A stretch of DNA of 64,000 nt from NCBI RefSeq assembly GCF_009469615.1, contig NZ_SSXX01000006.1, positions 124,001 to 188,000 on the forward strand. The letters are read 5' to 3'. Numbering within the stretch: the first letter of the stretch is position 1; the number at the start of each line of letters is the position of its first letter. Shown in pieces: positions 26,269-34,196 of this stretch. The notes beneath the pieces were generated by a model that was not told the origin of the DNA, did not search any database, and saw only the letters and a program-made list of their open reading frames with translations. The translations under genes were made by a program, and so were the position numbers. This DNA comes from Dechloromonas sp. H13. GTDB taxonomy: Bacteria > Pseudomonadota > Gammaproteobacteria > Burkholderiales > Rhodocyclaceae.

Positions 26269-26283
26269 TTGCAGAAATGTAAT
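26269..26283 (+). promoter_or_regulatory. CopR/CinR-like copper operator upstream of cytochrome-copA
   Basis: TTGCAGAAATGTAAT differs at two positions from the Pseudomonas copper-response box TGACA-N4-TGT-N-AT. It is embedded in the inverted repeat GCAGA-N7-TCTGC. It lies about 70 nt before the cytochrome start. A very similar element occurs at 29130, at the end of copA. Confidence 0.4.
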
Positions 26284-26351
26284 CTGCGCGTCCGCTTCCC
26301 GTTAGCGTCGATGCTGGAAAATGGTCCGCTCAGGAATCAGGAGATCCCTCC

Positions 26352-26804
26352 ATGACGCGAAACCCCATGCCCACGAACGCCGAACCGACGCCCCGTCAAA
26401 GACCCGTTAATAAGCAACGCAAACAGGCGCTTTTGGGCCTCCTGCTCTGGGTGGCCCAGGCAAGCGTCCTGGCACAGGGCTGGCAGGTGCCGCAACCGAC
26501 GCCCGGCCTGATGCCGAATCCGGCCTCCGGCAAGACGCTGTTTGCACAATATTGTGCCGCCTGCCACGGTACCGACCTGAAGGGCGTCGACAAGGGTGAA
26601 AAGAGGGGACCTCCCCTGCTGCACAAGATCTACGAACCGTCGCACCACGGGGACGCCGCGTTCCAGCTGGCGGTGAAGAATGGTGTGCGCGCCCATCATT
26701 GGCCCTACGGCGACATGGCGCCGGTGCCCCAGGTAACGCCGGACGATGTGGCACACATTACGGCCTATGTCCGCAGCGAACAACGCAAGGCCGGCATCCA
26801 ATAG
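26352..26804 (+). CDS. Monoheme cytochrome c preceding copper ATPase
   Basis: 150 residues. A long N-terminal arm is followed by a signal segment ([17 protein letters not shown]). One heme site CAACH and a candidate axial methionine in YGDMAPVP are present. AGGAGA precedes ATG 26352. It ends 10 nt before the copper ATPase start, so the two are co-transcribed. Cytochromes of this size next to copper ATPases are seen in copper-resistance and oxidase-assembly loci; a specific partner cannot be named. Confidence 0.85.
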   Translation: MTRNPMPTNAEPTPRQRPVNKQRKQALLGLLLWVAQASVLAQGWQVPQPTPGLMPNPASGKTLFAQYCAACHGTDLKGVDKGEKRGPPLLHKIYEPSHHGDAAFQLAVKNGVRAHHWPYGDMAPVPQVTPDDVAHITAYVRSEQRKAGIQ

Positions 26805-26814
26805 GGAGCGCGAC

Positions 26815-29136
26815 ATGGCGGACGCTTCGTCTCACAGCCACGACAAGGCCCACCGAGCGGATACCGATCCGGTCTGTGGCATGGCGGTCACCCCGGATTC
26901 GCCGCATCACAGCCAGTTCGACGGCTCGACCTACCGCTTCTGCAGCGCGAAATGCAAGACGAAATTCGATGCCGATCCGCCGGCGTATCTGCAGCCGAAA
27001 GCCGCTCCGGCCGCTGATCCAGGTGCCGAATACACCTGCCCGATGCACCCCGAGGTGCGCCAGATCGGCCCCGGCAGTTGCCCCAAGTGCGGAATGGCCC
27101 TCGAGCCCGTAGTCCCCGACCTTGAGGCCGCGGAGGACGATGGCGAATATCGGGATTTTCACCGTCGTTTCTGGTTCAGCCTGCCGCTCACCGTCATTGT
27201 CGTCATTCTCGCCATGGCGGGGCACCTGCTGAGCTGGCTCGCGCCATCGGTCCGCAGTTGGGGGGAATTGTTCCTCACCCTGCCCATCGTCCTCTGGGCC
27301 GGGTGGCCGTTCTTCGTTCGCGGCGGGCAGTCGTTCATCAACCGCAGCCCGAACATGTGGACGCTGATCAGCCTGGGAACCGGAGCAGCCTTTCTCTACA
27401 GCATCGTCGCCACACTCGCGCCCGGACTGTTTCCCGCCTCCTTCATGGCCCACGGTCGCATTGGCGTCTACTTCGAAGCGGCGGCCGTCATCATTTCCCT
27501 GACCCTGCTCGGCCAGATGCTCGAATTAAGGGCCCGCGCCAGGACATCGGCCGCCATCAAGTCCCTGCTCGGCCTGGCGCCCAAGACGGCGCGCCGGATC
27601 GACCCCGATGGTACGGAGGTCGACGTGCCGCTCGCGCACGTGCACGTCGGTGACGTCCTGCGCGTGCGACCGGGAGAAAAGGTGCCAGTCGACGGCGTGG
27701 TGCTGGAAGGCAGCAGCGCTGTGGACGAATCGATGCTCACCGGCGAACCGCTGCCCGCGACCAAACGTCCCGGGGACCCGGTGATCGGCGCGACCATCAA
27801 CACGTCCGGCAGCCTGGTCATCCGCTCCGAAAAAATCGGCTCGCAGACGGTACTCGCCCAGATCGTCCAGATGGTCGCCCAGGCGCAGCGCTCCAAGGCG
27901 CCGATGCAGCGCATGGCGGATGTGGTGGCCGGCTATTTCGTCGTCGCGGTGGTCGGCATCGCCCTGCTCAGCTTCTTCGGCTGGGGCTTGTTCGGTGGCG
28001 AGCGCGGCTGGCTGTTCGGCCTCATCAGCGGCGTATCGGTCCTGATCATTGCCTGTCCCTGCGCCCTGGGACTGGCGACGCCGATGTCGATCATGGTCGC
28101 CACCGGGAAGGCGGCGACTCAGGGTGTCCTGTTTCGCGACGCCGCCGCCATCGAGAGATTCCGCGATGTCGACACGCTGATCGTCGACAAGACGGGCACT
28201 TTGACCGAGGGGCGCCCGGCCTTCGAACAGGTTGTCGCGGGCGAGGGAATTTCGGCGGACGAGGTACTGCGGCTGGCTGCCAGCCTGGACCTGGGCAGCG
28301 AGCATCCACTGGCCGACGCCATTGTTCGCGCCGCGAACGAGCGCGGACTGTCCCTTGAAAAGACCATCGACTTCGAGTCGTCGAGCGGCATCGGGGTGCG
28401 CGGAATCGTAGGCGGCCGCAAGGTGGCCTTGGGCAACGCGGCGCTGATGGCCACCGACCATGTCGATACCATACCCCTGGCGAGCGCCGCCGAGGCCTTG
28501 CGGACCGAAGGCGCCAGCGTCATGCATCTGGCCGTCGATGGCAAGCTGCGGGGACTCCTGGTGGTTTCCGATCCGGTCAAGGCGACCACGCCCGCGGCCC
28601 TCGCCAGCCTCAGGCAGGCCGGCCTGCGTGTCGTCATGGCGACCGGCGACGGGCTGACGACGGCCAAGGCGGTCGGCAGGCGTCTGGGCATCGAGGAGGT
28701 CCACGGCGAAGTAAAGCCGGCTGACAAGCTGGCGCTCGTCGAAAACCTTCAGAAGGCAGGACGGGTGGTGGCCATGGCCGGAGACGGCATCAACGATGCC
28801 CCGGCACTGGCTCGGGCGGACGTGGGCGTGGCCATGGGCACCGGCACCGACGTGGCGATGAACAGTGCCCAGGTCACGCTGGTCAAGGGCGACCTGGGCG
28901 GCATCGCCCGGGCACGCACCTTGTCGATGGCCACAGTCGCCAACATGCGCCAGAACCTGGCCTTCGCCTTCCTGTACAACGCCCTGGGAATTCCGATTGC
29001 CGCGGGTGTCCTCTACCCGGTCTTCGGTTGGGTTCTGTCCCCGCTGATCGCGGCCGCGGCGATGAGCCTTTCGTCGGTCAGCGTCGTCGGCAACGCCCTT
29101 CGCCTGCGCGGCGTAAGAGGCGACAAGGCTGACTGA
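26815..29136 (+). CDS. Copper-translocating P1B-type ATPase
   Basis: 773 residues. Instead of the usual CxxC domains, the N-terminus has a YHS domain (DPVCGM, Cys21, then C43 and C47) and a heavy-metal-binding domain (YTCPMHPEV...[11 protein letters not shown]75/C89/C92). The P-type core follows: TGEPLP, the transmembrane CPC motif at 414-416, the phosphorylated Asp458 in DKTGTLT, the SEHPLAD nucleotide motif and [10 protein letters not shown]. This architecture is common in Cu(I) exporters of Gram-negative resistance loci. AGGGAGCG precedes ATG 26815. It could supply periplasmic copper for NosZ or detoxify; the flanking operator-like repeats favour copper control. Confidence 0.93.
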   Translation: MADASSHSHDKAHRADTDPVCGMAVTPDSPHHSQFDGSTYRFCSAKCKTKFDADPPAYLQPKAAPAADPGAEYTCPMHPEVRQIGPGSCPKCGMALEPVVPDLEAAEDDGEYRDFHRRFWFSLPLTVIVVILAMAGHLLSWLAPSVRSWGELFLTLPIVLWAGWPFFVRGGQSFINRSPNMWTLISLGTGAAFLYSIVATLAPGLFPASFMAHGRIGVYFEAAAVIISLTLLGQMLELRARARTSAAIKSLLGLAPKTARRIDPDGTEVDVPLAHVHVGDVLRVRPGEKVPVDGVVLEGSSAVDESMLTGEPLPATKRPGDPVIGATINTSGSLVIRSEKIGSQTVLAQIVQMVAQAQRSKAPMQRMADVVAGYFVVAVVGIALLSFFGWGLFGGERGWLFGLISGVSVLIIACPCALGLATPMSIMVATGKAATQGVLFRDAAAIERFRDVDTLIVDKTGTLTEGRPAFEQVVAGEGISADEVLRLAASLDLGSEHPLADAIVRAANERGLSLEKTIDFESSSGIGVRGIVGGRKVALGNAALMATDHVDTIPLASAAEALRTEGASVMHLAVDGKLRGLLVVSDPVKATTPAALASLRQAGLRVVMATGDGLTTAKAVGRRLGIEEVHGEVKPADKLALVENLQKAGRVVAMAGDGINDAPALARADVGVAMGTGTDVAMNSAQVTLVKGDLGGIARARTLSMATVANMRQNLAFAFLYNALGIPIAAGVLYPVFGWVLSPLIAAAAMSLSSVSVVGNALRLRGVRGDKAD

Positions 29137-29147
29137 AATGTAATCAG
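29130..29147 (+). promoter_or_regulatory. Second CopR-like element at the end of copA
   Basis: TGACTGAAATGTAAT matches TGACA-N4-TGT-N-AT with one mismatch and overlaps the copA stop. It sits in the inverted repeat CTGA-N7-TCAG and shares GAAATGTAATC and GCG with the 26269 element. Confidence 0.4.
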
Positions 29148-29383
29148 CGAATTCGGTGACGAATATCGTGCCTGCATGGAAAGGAGTTCCCGCTGGCGGC
29201 CGACGCTCTTGCGCAACAGGTACCGGTCATTTGCTTCTCGTTGCAGCGCCGGAGATCGCTGATGAGCGCTTCCCGAACTGACGAACTCACACGCCCGACC
29301 CGCACCAGCCATGCGGATGCATCATGAATTCAACGGCAGGGACCGAATTCTGGCAGTCGCTCGGGGCCATCCTGTTGCCGCAA
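29148..29383. other. Intergenic, no gene seen
   Basis: Together with its flanks this is a ~320-nt gap after copA. Only very short frames without ribosome sites occur. It ends in a putative Fnr-type promoter. Confidence 0.5.
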
Positions 29384-29425
29384 TTGATTTCGGTTAAAGC
29401 CAGCAGACCTTTACCTGAGTATGTT
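29384..29425 (+). promoter_or_regulatory. Putative Fnr/Dnr-dependent promoter upstream of secreted helical protein
   Basis: TTGAT-TTCG-GTTAA at 29384-29397 has a perfect left half of the Fnr box. TATGTT at 29420-29425 is the -10 that places the box centre at -41.5 relative to +1 at 29432. Confidence 0.4.
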
Positions 29426-29460
29426 AGTCAGGTATTTGACTCTTACCAGGGATGAATTGG

Positions 29461-29949
29461 ATGAAAAGGAATCTCCTGCTGCCATTGGCCGCCGTCGTTC
29501 TCATTGTCGTGGCCGCACCCGGACGAGGGGTGTTGGCCGCCGAGGACCGCCACCACGGCGAGAGCGGCTCGGCAGTGCAGAAGCTGCAATTGAATGCCGG
29601 GAAGAAATGGGCGACAGATGCCGCCCTGCGGCAATCGATGGATGACATCAACCAGGCGATGGCCAAGGCGCTTCCCCTGATCCACAAGGATCGCTTCGGC
29701 GATTCCGATTACGCGGCGCTTGCCACCACCATCAACCAGAAGGTCGGCTATGCCATCGAGCACTGCAAGCTCGAAGCAAAGGCCGACACCATGCTCCATC
29801 TCGTCCTCGCCGACCTGATGGCCGGGGCGGAGATCATGGAGGGCAAAACTGCCGCCGCGCGCCACGATGGTGCCGTGCGCGTCAGGCAGGCCCTGGAGTC
29901 CTACGGGAAATACTTCCAGCATCCCAACTGGAAAGTTCCTCGTGGTTGA
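29461..29949 (+). CDS. Secreted helical protein of unknown function in the nos interruption
   Basis: 162 residues from ATG 29461 (AGGGA eight bases upstream; an ATG 9 nt earlier lies too close to it). A Sec signal ends near VLAAED. The mature part is predicted all-helical, with a histidine-rich start (DRHHGES) and later YAIEHCKLEAK and MLHLVLADLM. The spacing recalls four-helix-bundle cytochrome b562-like proteins, but there is no CxxCH and heme binding is not shown. It heads a small operon with the 61-aa orphan and a cupin behind a putative Fnr-type promoter. Confidence 0.7.
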   Translation: MKRNLLLPLAAVVLIVVAAPGRGVLAAEDRHHGESGSAVQKLQLNAGKKWATDAALRQSMDDINQAMAKALPLIHKDRFGDSDYAALATTINQKVGYAIEHCKLEAKADTMLHLVLADLMAGAEIMEGKTAAARHDGAVRVRQALESYGKYFQHPNWKVPRG

Positions 29950-29973
29950 GCGCAAACCGCATCCGAGACCGCT

Positions 29974-30159
29974 ATGAACGATCTGATCATAAACGCCGTG
30001 TATGCGATTGAACTCTGCAGTGGCGAAATCCGCTACTGGCGATACCTTGGCCCGGATAGCCGAAGACTGATATGGTGGCTCGATACCGAAACCAAGCAGG
30101 AATTCAACGAGGCGAGTCTCATGTACACCTGGTCGATCAAGGGCGTGCATTCGAGCTGA
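29974..30159 (+). CDS. 61-aa orphan protein, paralogue of the gene at 58303
   Basis: 61 residues, no signal peptide or membrane segment. The core INAVY-IELCSGE-R-W-YLG-DSRRL-WW-D-ET-QEFNE-SLMY-WS-K is shared with the gene at 58303: 41 of the first 56 positions are identical, counted by eye. Such conservation between two distant loci supports a real gene. It has conserved Trp, one Cys and acidic residues but no known domain. Both copies lie beside denitrification regulators or enzymes, so an anaerobic/NO-related cytoplasmic role is a guess. Confidence 0.75.
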   Translation: MNDLIINAVYAIELCSGEIRYWRYLGPDSRRLIWWLDTETKQEFNEASLMYTWSIKGVHSS

Positions 30160-30204
30160 CTGCGGGCGGCCGCACGGTGCCACCCAGGCAAGGAGAAAAC
30201 AGTG

Positions 30205-30552
30205 ATGAGTGCTGAAAGCGGCGCGCCGGAAGTGCGCAACCTGAAACAGATGCTGCAATACCAGGAGAAGGCGGTCGTCAGCCGGATGCTGCTCAAGAAT
30301 CCCTCCGGCAACGTGACCCTGTTCGCCTTCGACGGCAATGAGGGACTCAGCGAACACACCGTCTCCCATGATGCGCTGGTAATCGCGGTCGATGGCCGTG
30401 CCGAGATTTCGGTCGGAGGCGCAAGCCATGCCTTGACCGAAGGAGATAGCTTGCTGCTACCGGCCAACGTCCCGCACGCGGTGAATCCAATCGGGGGGTT
30501 CAAGATGCTGCTGATCATGATTCGCGGCGTGGGCCAGCAGGAGGGCGCCTGA
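30205..30552 (+). CDS. Cupin-domain protein
   Basis: 115 residues, AAGGAG upstream; a GTG one codon earlier is possible. A single small cupin barrel is recognisable: EGLSEHTVSHDALVIAVDG for motif 1 and GDSLLLPANVPHAVNP for motif 2, with histidines at the metal positions. No signal peptide. Cupins of this type bind metals or small ligands; none can be assigned. It follows the 61-aa orphan by ~45 nt and precedes the nosF promoter. Confidence 0.8.
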   Translation: MSAESGAPEVRNLKQMLQYQEKAVVSRMLLKNPSGNVTLFAFDGNEGLSEHTVSHDALVIAVDGRAEISVGGASHALTEGDSLLLPANVPHAVNPIGGFKMLLIMIRGVGQQEGA

Positions 30553-30724
30553 AACCCCTCGCCTGAACGACTCGCTTGCCGGAATGGCAAAGGAGAACTC
30601 CTGCCCGGCAACGCCAGTTCGCTCCGCCCCCCTGTAGCAGACGCCGGCAACTCGACTCGAACCCCCTCCTCACTCCGACTTCGCCCGATCGCTCGCCGAC
30701 AAGCACTCCCCGCCTTCCCGATTT

Positions 30725-30766
30725 TTGATCGAAATTCAATGTCGACCGCGGCAGCCCTTCTATAAT
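30725..30766 (+). promoter_or_regulatory. Putative Fnr/Dnr promoter of nosF; leaderless
   Basis: TTGAT-CGAA-ATTCA (30725-30738) has a perfect left half of the Fnr box, with imperfect symmetry on the right. A perfect TATAAT lies at 30761-30766. With +1 at 30773 the box centre is at -41.5 and the nosF ATG (30774) is at the very 5' end of the mRNA. Confidence 0.5.
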
Positions 30767-30773
30767 CGGCCGC

Positions 30774-31625
30774 ATGATCCAGTTCAAGAACGTTGCCAAG
30801 ACTTTCCGGCGCGCGCGCGTGCTCGACGGCATCAGCCTCGACATCGGGCTGGGCGAGCGGGTGGCGCTGATCGGTTCCAACGGGGCCGGCAAGACGACGC
30901 TGATCCGCTGCCTGCTCGGCGAATACACCTATGACGGCAGCGTCGCCATCGACGGCCGCGACCCGCGCAGCAACCGTACCGCCGTCCTCGGCGACATCGG
31001 CTTCGTGCCGCAGTTGCCGCCCCCGCTGAAGATGCCGGTCGGCCAGCTGATCGACTTTTCGGCTTCGCTGTGCGGCACCGATCCGCGCCGCATCCACGGC
31101 ATCGCCAAGCGCCTCGGGCTCGATCTCGACGGCATTCTTTCCCGCCAGTTCGTGCGCCTTTCCGGCGGCATGAAGCAAAAGCTGCTGATCGCCATCGCGC
31201 TCGGCCGCGAGGCCCGCGTGCTGGTGATGGACGAGCCGGCCGCCAACCTCGACCCGGAAGCGCGCAAGATCTTCTTCGACCTGCTCGCCGAGCGCCTGGA
31301 CAACGCGACGATGATCATCTCCAGCCACCGCCTGGACGAAGTGTCGTCGCTGGTCAATCGCGTCATCGAGATGGACATGGGCAAGGTCGTGCTCGACGAC
31401 CGGGTCGCCGACGACGTCTCGCTGTCCGGCACGCTCGCCTGCCGCATCGTCGTCAAGCGCCACGAGCAGGCCTTCGCCAAGGCGATCGCCGCCTGGCAAT
31501 TCGCCGCCAGCGACGACAACCTGGTGTGGACCGGCCGCATCGCCGGCCCCGACCGCCTGCGCTTCCTCGGCATGATTTCGCGCTACACGGCGCTGGTCAG
31601 CGACCTGTCGCTGGCCGAGAACTGA
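30774..31625 (+). CDS. nosF: NosF, ABC transporter ATPase
   Basis: 283 residues. Walker A GSNGAGKTT, signature LSGGMKQK and Walker B VLVMDEPAANLDP are intact, followed by a switch histidine in ISSHRLDE. With the permease NosY it forms the transporter that, with NosD, is needed to build the CuZ site. No ribosome site is visible before the ATG, which follows TATAAT by only seven bases. It starts the second half of the nos cluster. Confidence 0.94.
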   Translation: MIQFKNVAKTFRRARVLDGISLDIGLGERVALIGSNGAGKTTLIRCLLGEYTYDGSVAIDGRDPRSNRTAVLGDIGFVPQLPPPLKMPVGQLIDFSASLCGTDPRRIHGIAKRLGLDLDGILSRQFVRLSGGMKQKLLIAIALGREARVLVMDEPAANLDPEARKIFFDLLAERLDNATMIISSHRLDEVSSLVNRVIEMDMGKVVLDDRVADDVSLSGTLACRIVVKRHEQAFAKAIAAWQFAASDDNLVWTGRIAGPDRLRFLGMISRYTALVSDLSLAEN

Positions 31626-31626
31626 C

Positions 31627-32118
31627 ATGTGCGATCGTCACCGCCGCCGGTTCGTCGGCCGCCTCGGCCTCGGCGGCCTGCTGCTGACGCCGCTCGCCGC
31701 CGCGCTCTCGGCCTGCAGCAAGAGCGGCTGGCCGGAGGGCATGGCCGAGATCAAGTGGGACCGCGATACCTGCGTCGTCTGCAGCATGGTCATTTCCGAC
31801 CGCCGCTTCGCCGGCCAGATTCGCGGCGGCCCGGACAACACTGTCTTCAAATTCGACGACCCCGGCTGCATGGCGGTCTGGCTGAAGGAAAAGGCGGCAA
31901 AACATCCCTGGGCGGGCGATGCCGCGACGCGGATGTGGGTCGCCGATTTCGAGAGCCGCAGCCGCGAGGAAATGCAGTGGCTCGACCCGCGGCGCGCCTA
32001 CTACATCGCCCGCACCTCGCCGATGGGATTCAACTTCGCCGCCGTCAAGGCGCCCCAGGCCGGCGCCATCGACTTCAACGACATGAGCCAGCACGTGCTG
32101 GCAAGGTTAAGGAAATGA
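31627..32118 (+). CDS. nosL: NosL, copper-binding lipoprotein
   Basis: 163 residues. The N-terminus RRRFVGRLGLGG is Tat-like and runs into a lipobox (ALSAC), so the protein is probably a lipoprotein facing the periplasm. The mature domain has the NosL copper motif CVVCSM and the downstream FDDPGCM and YYIARTSPMG segments. NosL binds Cu(I) and delivers it for CuZ assembly. It starts 1 nt after nosF and overlaps nosY by ATGA. The gene order F-L-Y differs from the more usual F-Y-L. Confidence 0.92.
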   Translation: MCDRHRRRFVGRLGLGGLLLTPLAAALSACSKSGWPEGMAEIKWDRDTCVVCSMVISDRRFAGQIRGGPDNTVFKFDDPGCMAVWLKEKAAKHPWAGDAATRMWVADFESRSREEMQWLDPRRAYYIARTSPMGFNFAAVKAPQAGAIDFNDMSQHVLARLRK

Positions 32119-32942
32119 AGCAACTCTGGCTCACCGCCAAGCTGGACATCGTCGAGTCGCTGCGCGCCCGCTGGTTCCAGATCTACACCCTGGTCTTCGG
32201 CGGCATCGTCGCCCTGCTCTTCCTCTTCGGCCTCACCGAGTCGCGGGTGCTCGGCTTCATCGGCCTGTCGCGCCTGCTGGTCACCTACATCCAGCTGACC
32301 ATGGCGATCCTGCCCATCTTCGTCCTCATCACCACCGTCCGCTCGGTGGCCGGTGACCGCGAGGCGGGCGTCTTCGAATACCTCCTCTCGTTGCCGGTAT
32401 CGCTGTCGGCCTGGTTCTGGGGCAAGATCGTCGGCCGCTACATCGTCGTCTTCGCGCCGGTCTTCCTCGCCATGCTCGGTGCCGTCGGCTGGGCGAGCTT
32501 CAAGGACATCGAGGTGCCGTGGGGCATGTTCGGCTACTACACCGCCCTGCTCGCCACCATGGCGCTGTGCTTCCTCGGCATCGGCATGCTGATCTCGGCC
32601 GTCGCCCGCAGCACCGACATCGCGCAGGGCGCCGCCTTCATGGTCTGGCTGACCCTGCTGCTCTTCCTCGACCTGATCCTGCTCGGCGTCATGATCCAGG
32701 GCAAGGTTGCGCCGGAAGTCGCCGTCGGGCTGGCGCTGATCAACCCGCTACAGGTCTTCCGCACCGCCGCGCTGGCGCTGTTCGACCCGCAGCTGATCGT
32801 CCTCGGCCCCTCCGCCTACGTCATCCTCGACACCTTCGGCGTCGCCGGCTACAAGGTCTTCGCGCTGGCCTACCCGGCGGCGCTCGGGCTGCTGAGTGCT
32901 ACCATCGGCTACTTCCTGTTCCGCCGCGGCGACCTGCCTTGA
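32115..32942 (+). CDS. nosY: NosY, ABC transporter permease
   Basis: 275 residues with six membrane segments and the ABC2-type permease pattern. The motif RSVAGDREAGVFEYLLSLP matches NosY. It partners NosF and contacts NosD; the transported substrate is debated (sulfur compound or chaperoned copper). The start overlaps nosL and the end overlaps the thioredoxin gene. Confidence 0.93.
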   Translation: MKQLWLTAKLDIVESLRARWFQIYTLVFGGIVALLFLFGLTESRVLGFIGLSRLLVTYIQLTMAILPIFVLITTVRSVAGDREAGVFEYLLSLPVSLSAWFWGKIVGRYIVVFAPVFLAMLGAVGWASFKDIEVPWGMFGYYTALLATMALCFLGIGMLISAVARSTDIAQGAAFMVWLTLLLFLDLILLGVMIQGKVAPEVAVGLALINPLQVFRTAALALFDPQLIVLGPSAYVILDTFGVAGYKVFALAYPAALGLLSATIGYFLFRRGDLP

Positions 32943-33439
32943 AAAAATTCCTCGTTCCGCTGATTTTTGCCCTTTTCTGGGCGTCGACCGCAACCGCAGA
33001 CGACCTGCCGTCCTCGGCGCCGCTGTTCGCCGCCACCCTGAGCGATCTAGACGACAAGCCGGTGGCGCTGGAACGCTTCCGGGGCAAGCCGCTGATCGTC
33101 AACTTCTGGGCCCGCTGGTGCGGCCCGTGTCGCGCCGAGATTCCCGAACTGATCGCCATCCGCAAGGCGCACAAGGGCAAGCTGGAGGTACTCGGCATCG
33201 GCATCGAGGACAAGTCCGACCCGGCGAAGGAATTCGCCAAGGCCTATGAAATGGATTACCCGGTCTTCGTCGCCAAGGAAAAAGGCATTCCGCTGATGCA
33301 GGCGCTGGGCAACACCAAGGGCGGCCTGCCGTTCACCATCGTCGTCGACCGCAACGGCCAGGTCGTCCAGAAGAAGATGGGCCTGATGAAGAAGGCCGAC
33401 CTCGAAGCGGCAGCCGAGCTGGCCCTCAAGGGCCGCTGA
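32939..33439 (+). CDS. TlpA-like periplasmic thioredoxin in nos operon
   Basis: 166 residues from a TTG start that overlaps the nosY stop (TTGA). A Sec signal (KKFLVPLIFALFWASTATA) is followed by a thioredoxin fold with WCGPC in NFWARWCGPCRAEIP and a cis-proline in GGLPFTIVV. A membrane or periplasmic reductase of this type could keep the cysteines of NosL, SCO1 or the CuA site reduced. No ATG offers a better start. Confidence 0.85.
   Translation: MKKFLVPLIFALFWASTATADDLPSSAPLFAATLSDLDDKPVALERFRGKPLIVNFWARWCGPCRAEIPELIAIRKAHKGKLEVLGIGIEDKSDPAKEFAKAYEMDYPVFVAKEKGIPLMQALGNTKGGLPFTIVVDRNGQVVQKKMGLMKKADLEAAAELALKGR
32983..32994 (+). repeat. GTCGACCGCAAC dispersed motif (copy in thioredoxin signal peptide)
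   Basis: Exact 12-mer with CCTTTTCTGGGC directly to its left. It encodes the end of the thioredoxin signal peptide. Confidence 0.4.
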
Positions 33440-33445
33440 CCGCCT

Positions 33446-34141
33446 TCAGCCGGCGCTCTTGCGCGGGCGCGGCGCCTTCTTCGTGCCCCCCTTGCCGGCG
33501 CTCGCCGCCTTGGCCTCCCGGTTGAATTCGAGCGCCATGTCGAAAGCCGTCTCGACGAACCGGCGCACCCGCGCGAACTCCTCGTCGGTGAGCTTGCGCG
33601 CCTCGTCGCGCGCCCGGTAGATGCCGACGAACTCATGCTCGCGCCCGGCATGCTCGACCAGGCGGCCGACGCCGAGCGATTCTAGGTTCTGCCAGGTTCC
33701 CGGGCTATGGACCTTGGCCAGGTTCATGACGAAGGGCACCGGGTCGTTGCGCGCCAGCACGGCGGCCAGGCGCAGGATAACCTCGAAGGGCAGCGCCATC
33801 TTGCCGTTCTCCGCGAGTTCCAGCAGGGCCGAATCCTTGAGGCTGATCGCCTGCCCGAGGTCCTCGAGCGGAATGCCCGCCGCCTCGCGCACGCCGCGCA
33901 GGAAGCTGCCGGCCTTGACCAGCGCCCGCGTCGACGCCACGCCATGCGGAAAGAGTCCGGTCGCCGCCGCCAGCGAGGTATCGACCGCCGCGCCGGCCAT
34001 GCCGACGACCTGTTCGGTCAGCGAACGCAGGGATTTGGTCAGGCCACCGACGGCATCCAGCGGCTTGGCCAAGGCAGCGGAGGCACTGCCGGCTCGTGTT
34101 TTCGTAGCCCGGGCAGCGGGCGAAGCTTTTTTGGTCATCAT
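33446..34141 (-). CDS. HTH (XRE-like) domain protein with Ala/Lys-rich ends
   Basis: 231 residues. Residues ~80-140 resemble an XRE-type helix-turn-helix (GSFLRGVREAAGIPLEDLGQ, then ISLKDSALLELAENGKMALP). The N-terminal ~75 residues are low-complexity Ala/Ser/Lys and phasin-like; the C-terminus is basic (KKAPRPRKSAG). It converges with the thioredoxin gene with 6 nt between stops. It is likely a DNA-binding regulator; its target is unknown. Confidence 0.7.
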   Translation of the reverse strand: MMTKKASPAARATKTRAGSASAALAKPLDAVGGLTKSLRSLTEQVVGMAGAAVDTSLAAATGLFPHGVASTRALVKAGSFLRGVREAAGIPLEDLGQAISLKDSALLELAENGKMALPFEVILRLAAVLARNDPVPFVMNLAKVHSPGTWQNLESLGVGRLVEHAGREHEFVGIYRARDEARKLTDEEFARVRRFVETAFDMALEFNREAKAASAGKGGTKKAPRPRKSAG

Positions 34142-34196
34142 TGGTCTTTCAGGAAGCGGAAAACGGAACGATCATCGGCATTCGACAGGCGGCCGG

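Larger units (their letters stand above)
26049..26351. other. Intergenic gap between nosH and cytochrome/copA block
   Basis: 303 nt without a gene. It holds a copy of the dispersed GTCGACCGCA motif (26064) and a CopR-like operator (26269), described separately. It is visibly less GC-rich than the flanking genes. No clear rho-independent terminator is seen after nosH. Confidence 0.6.
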
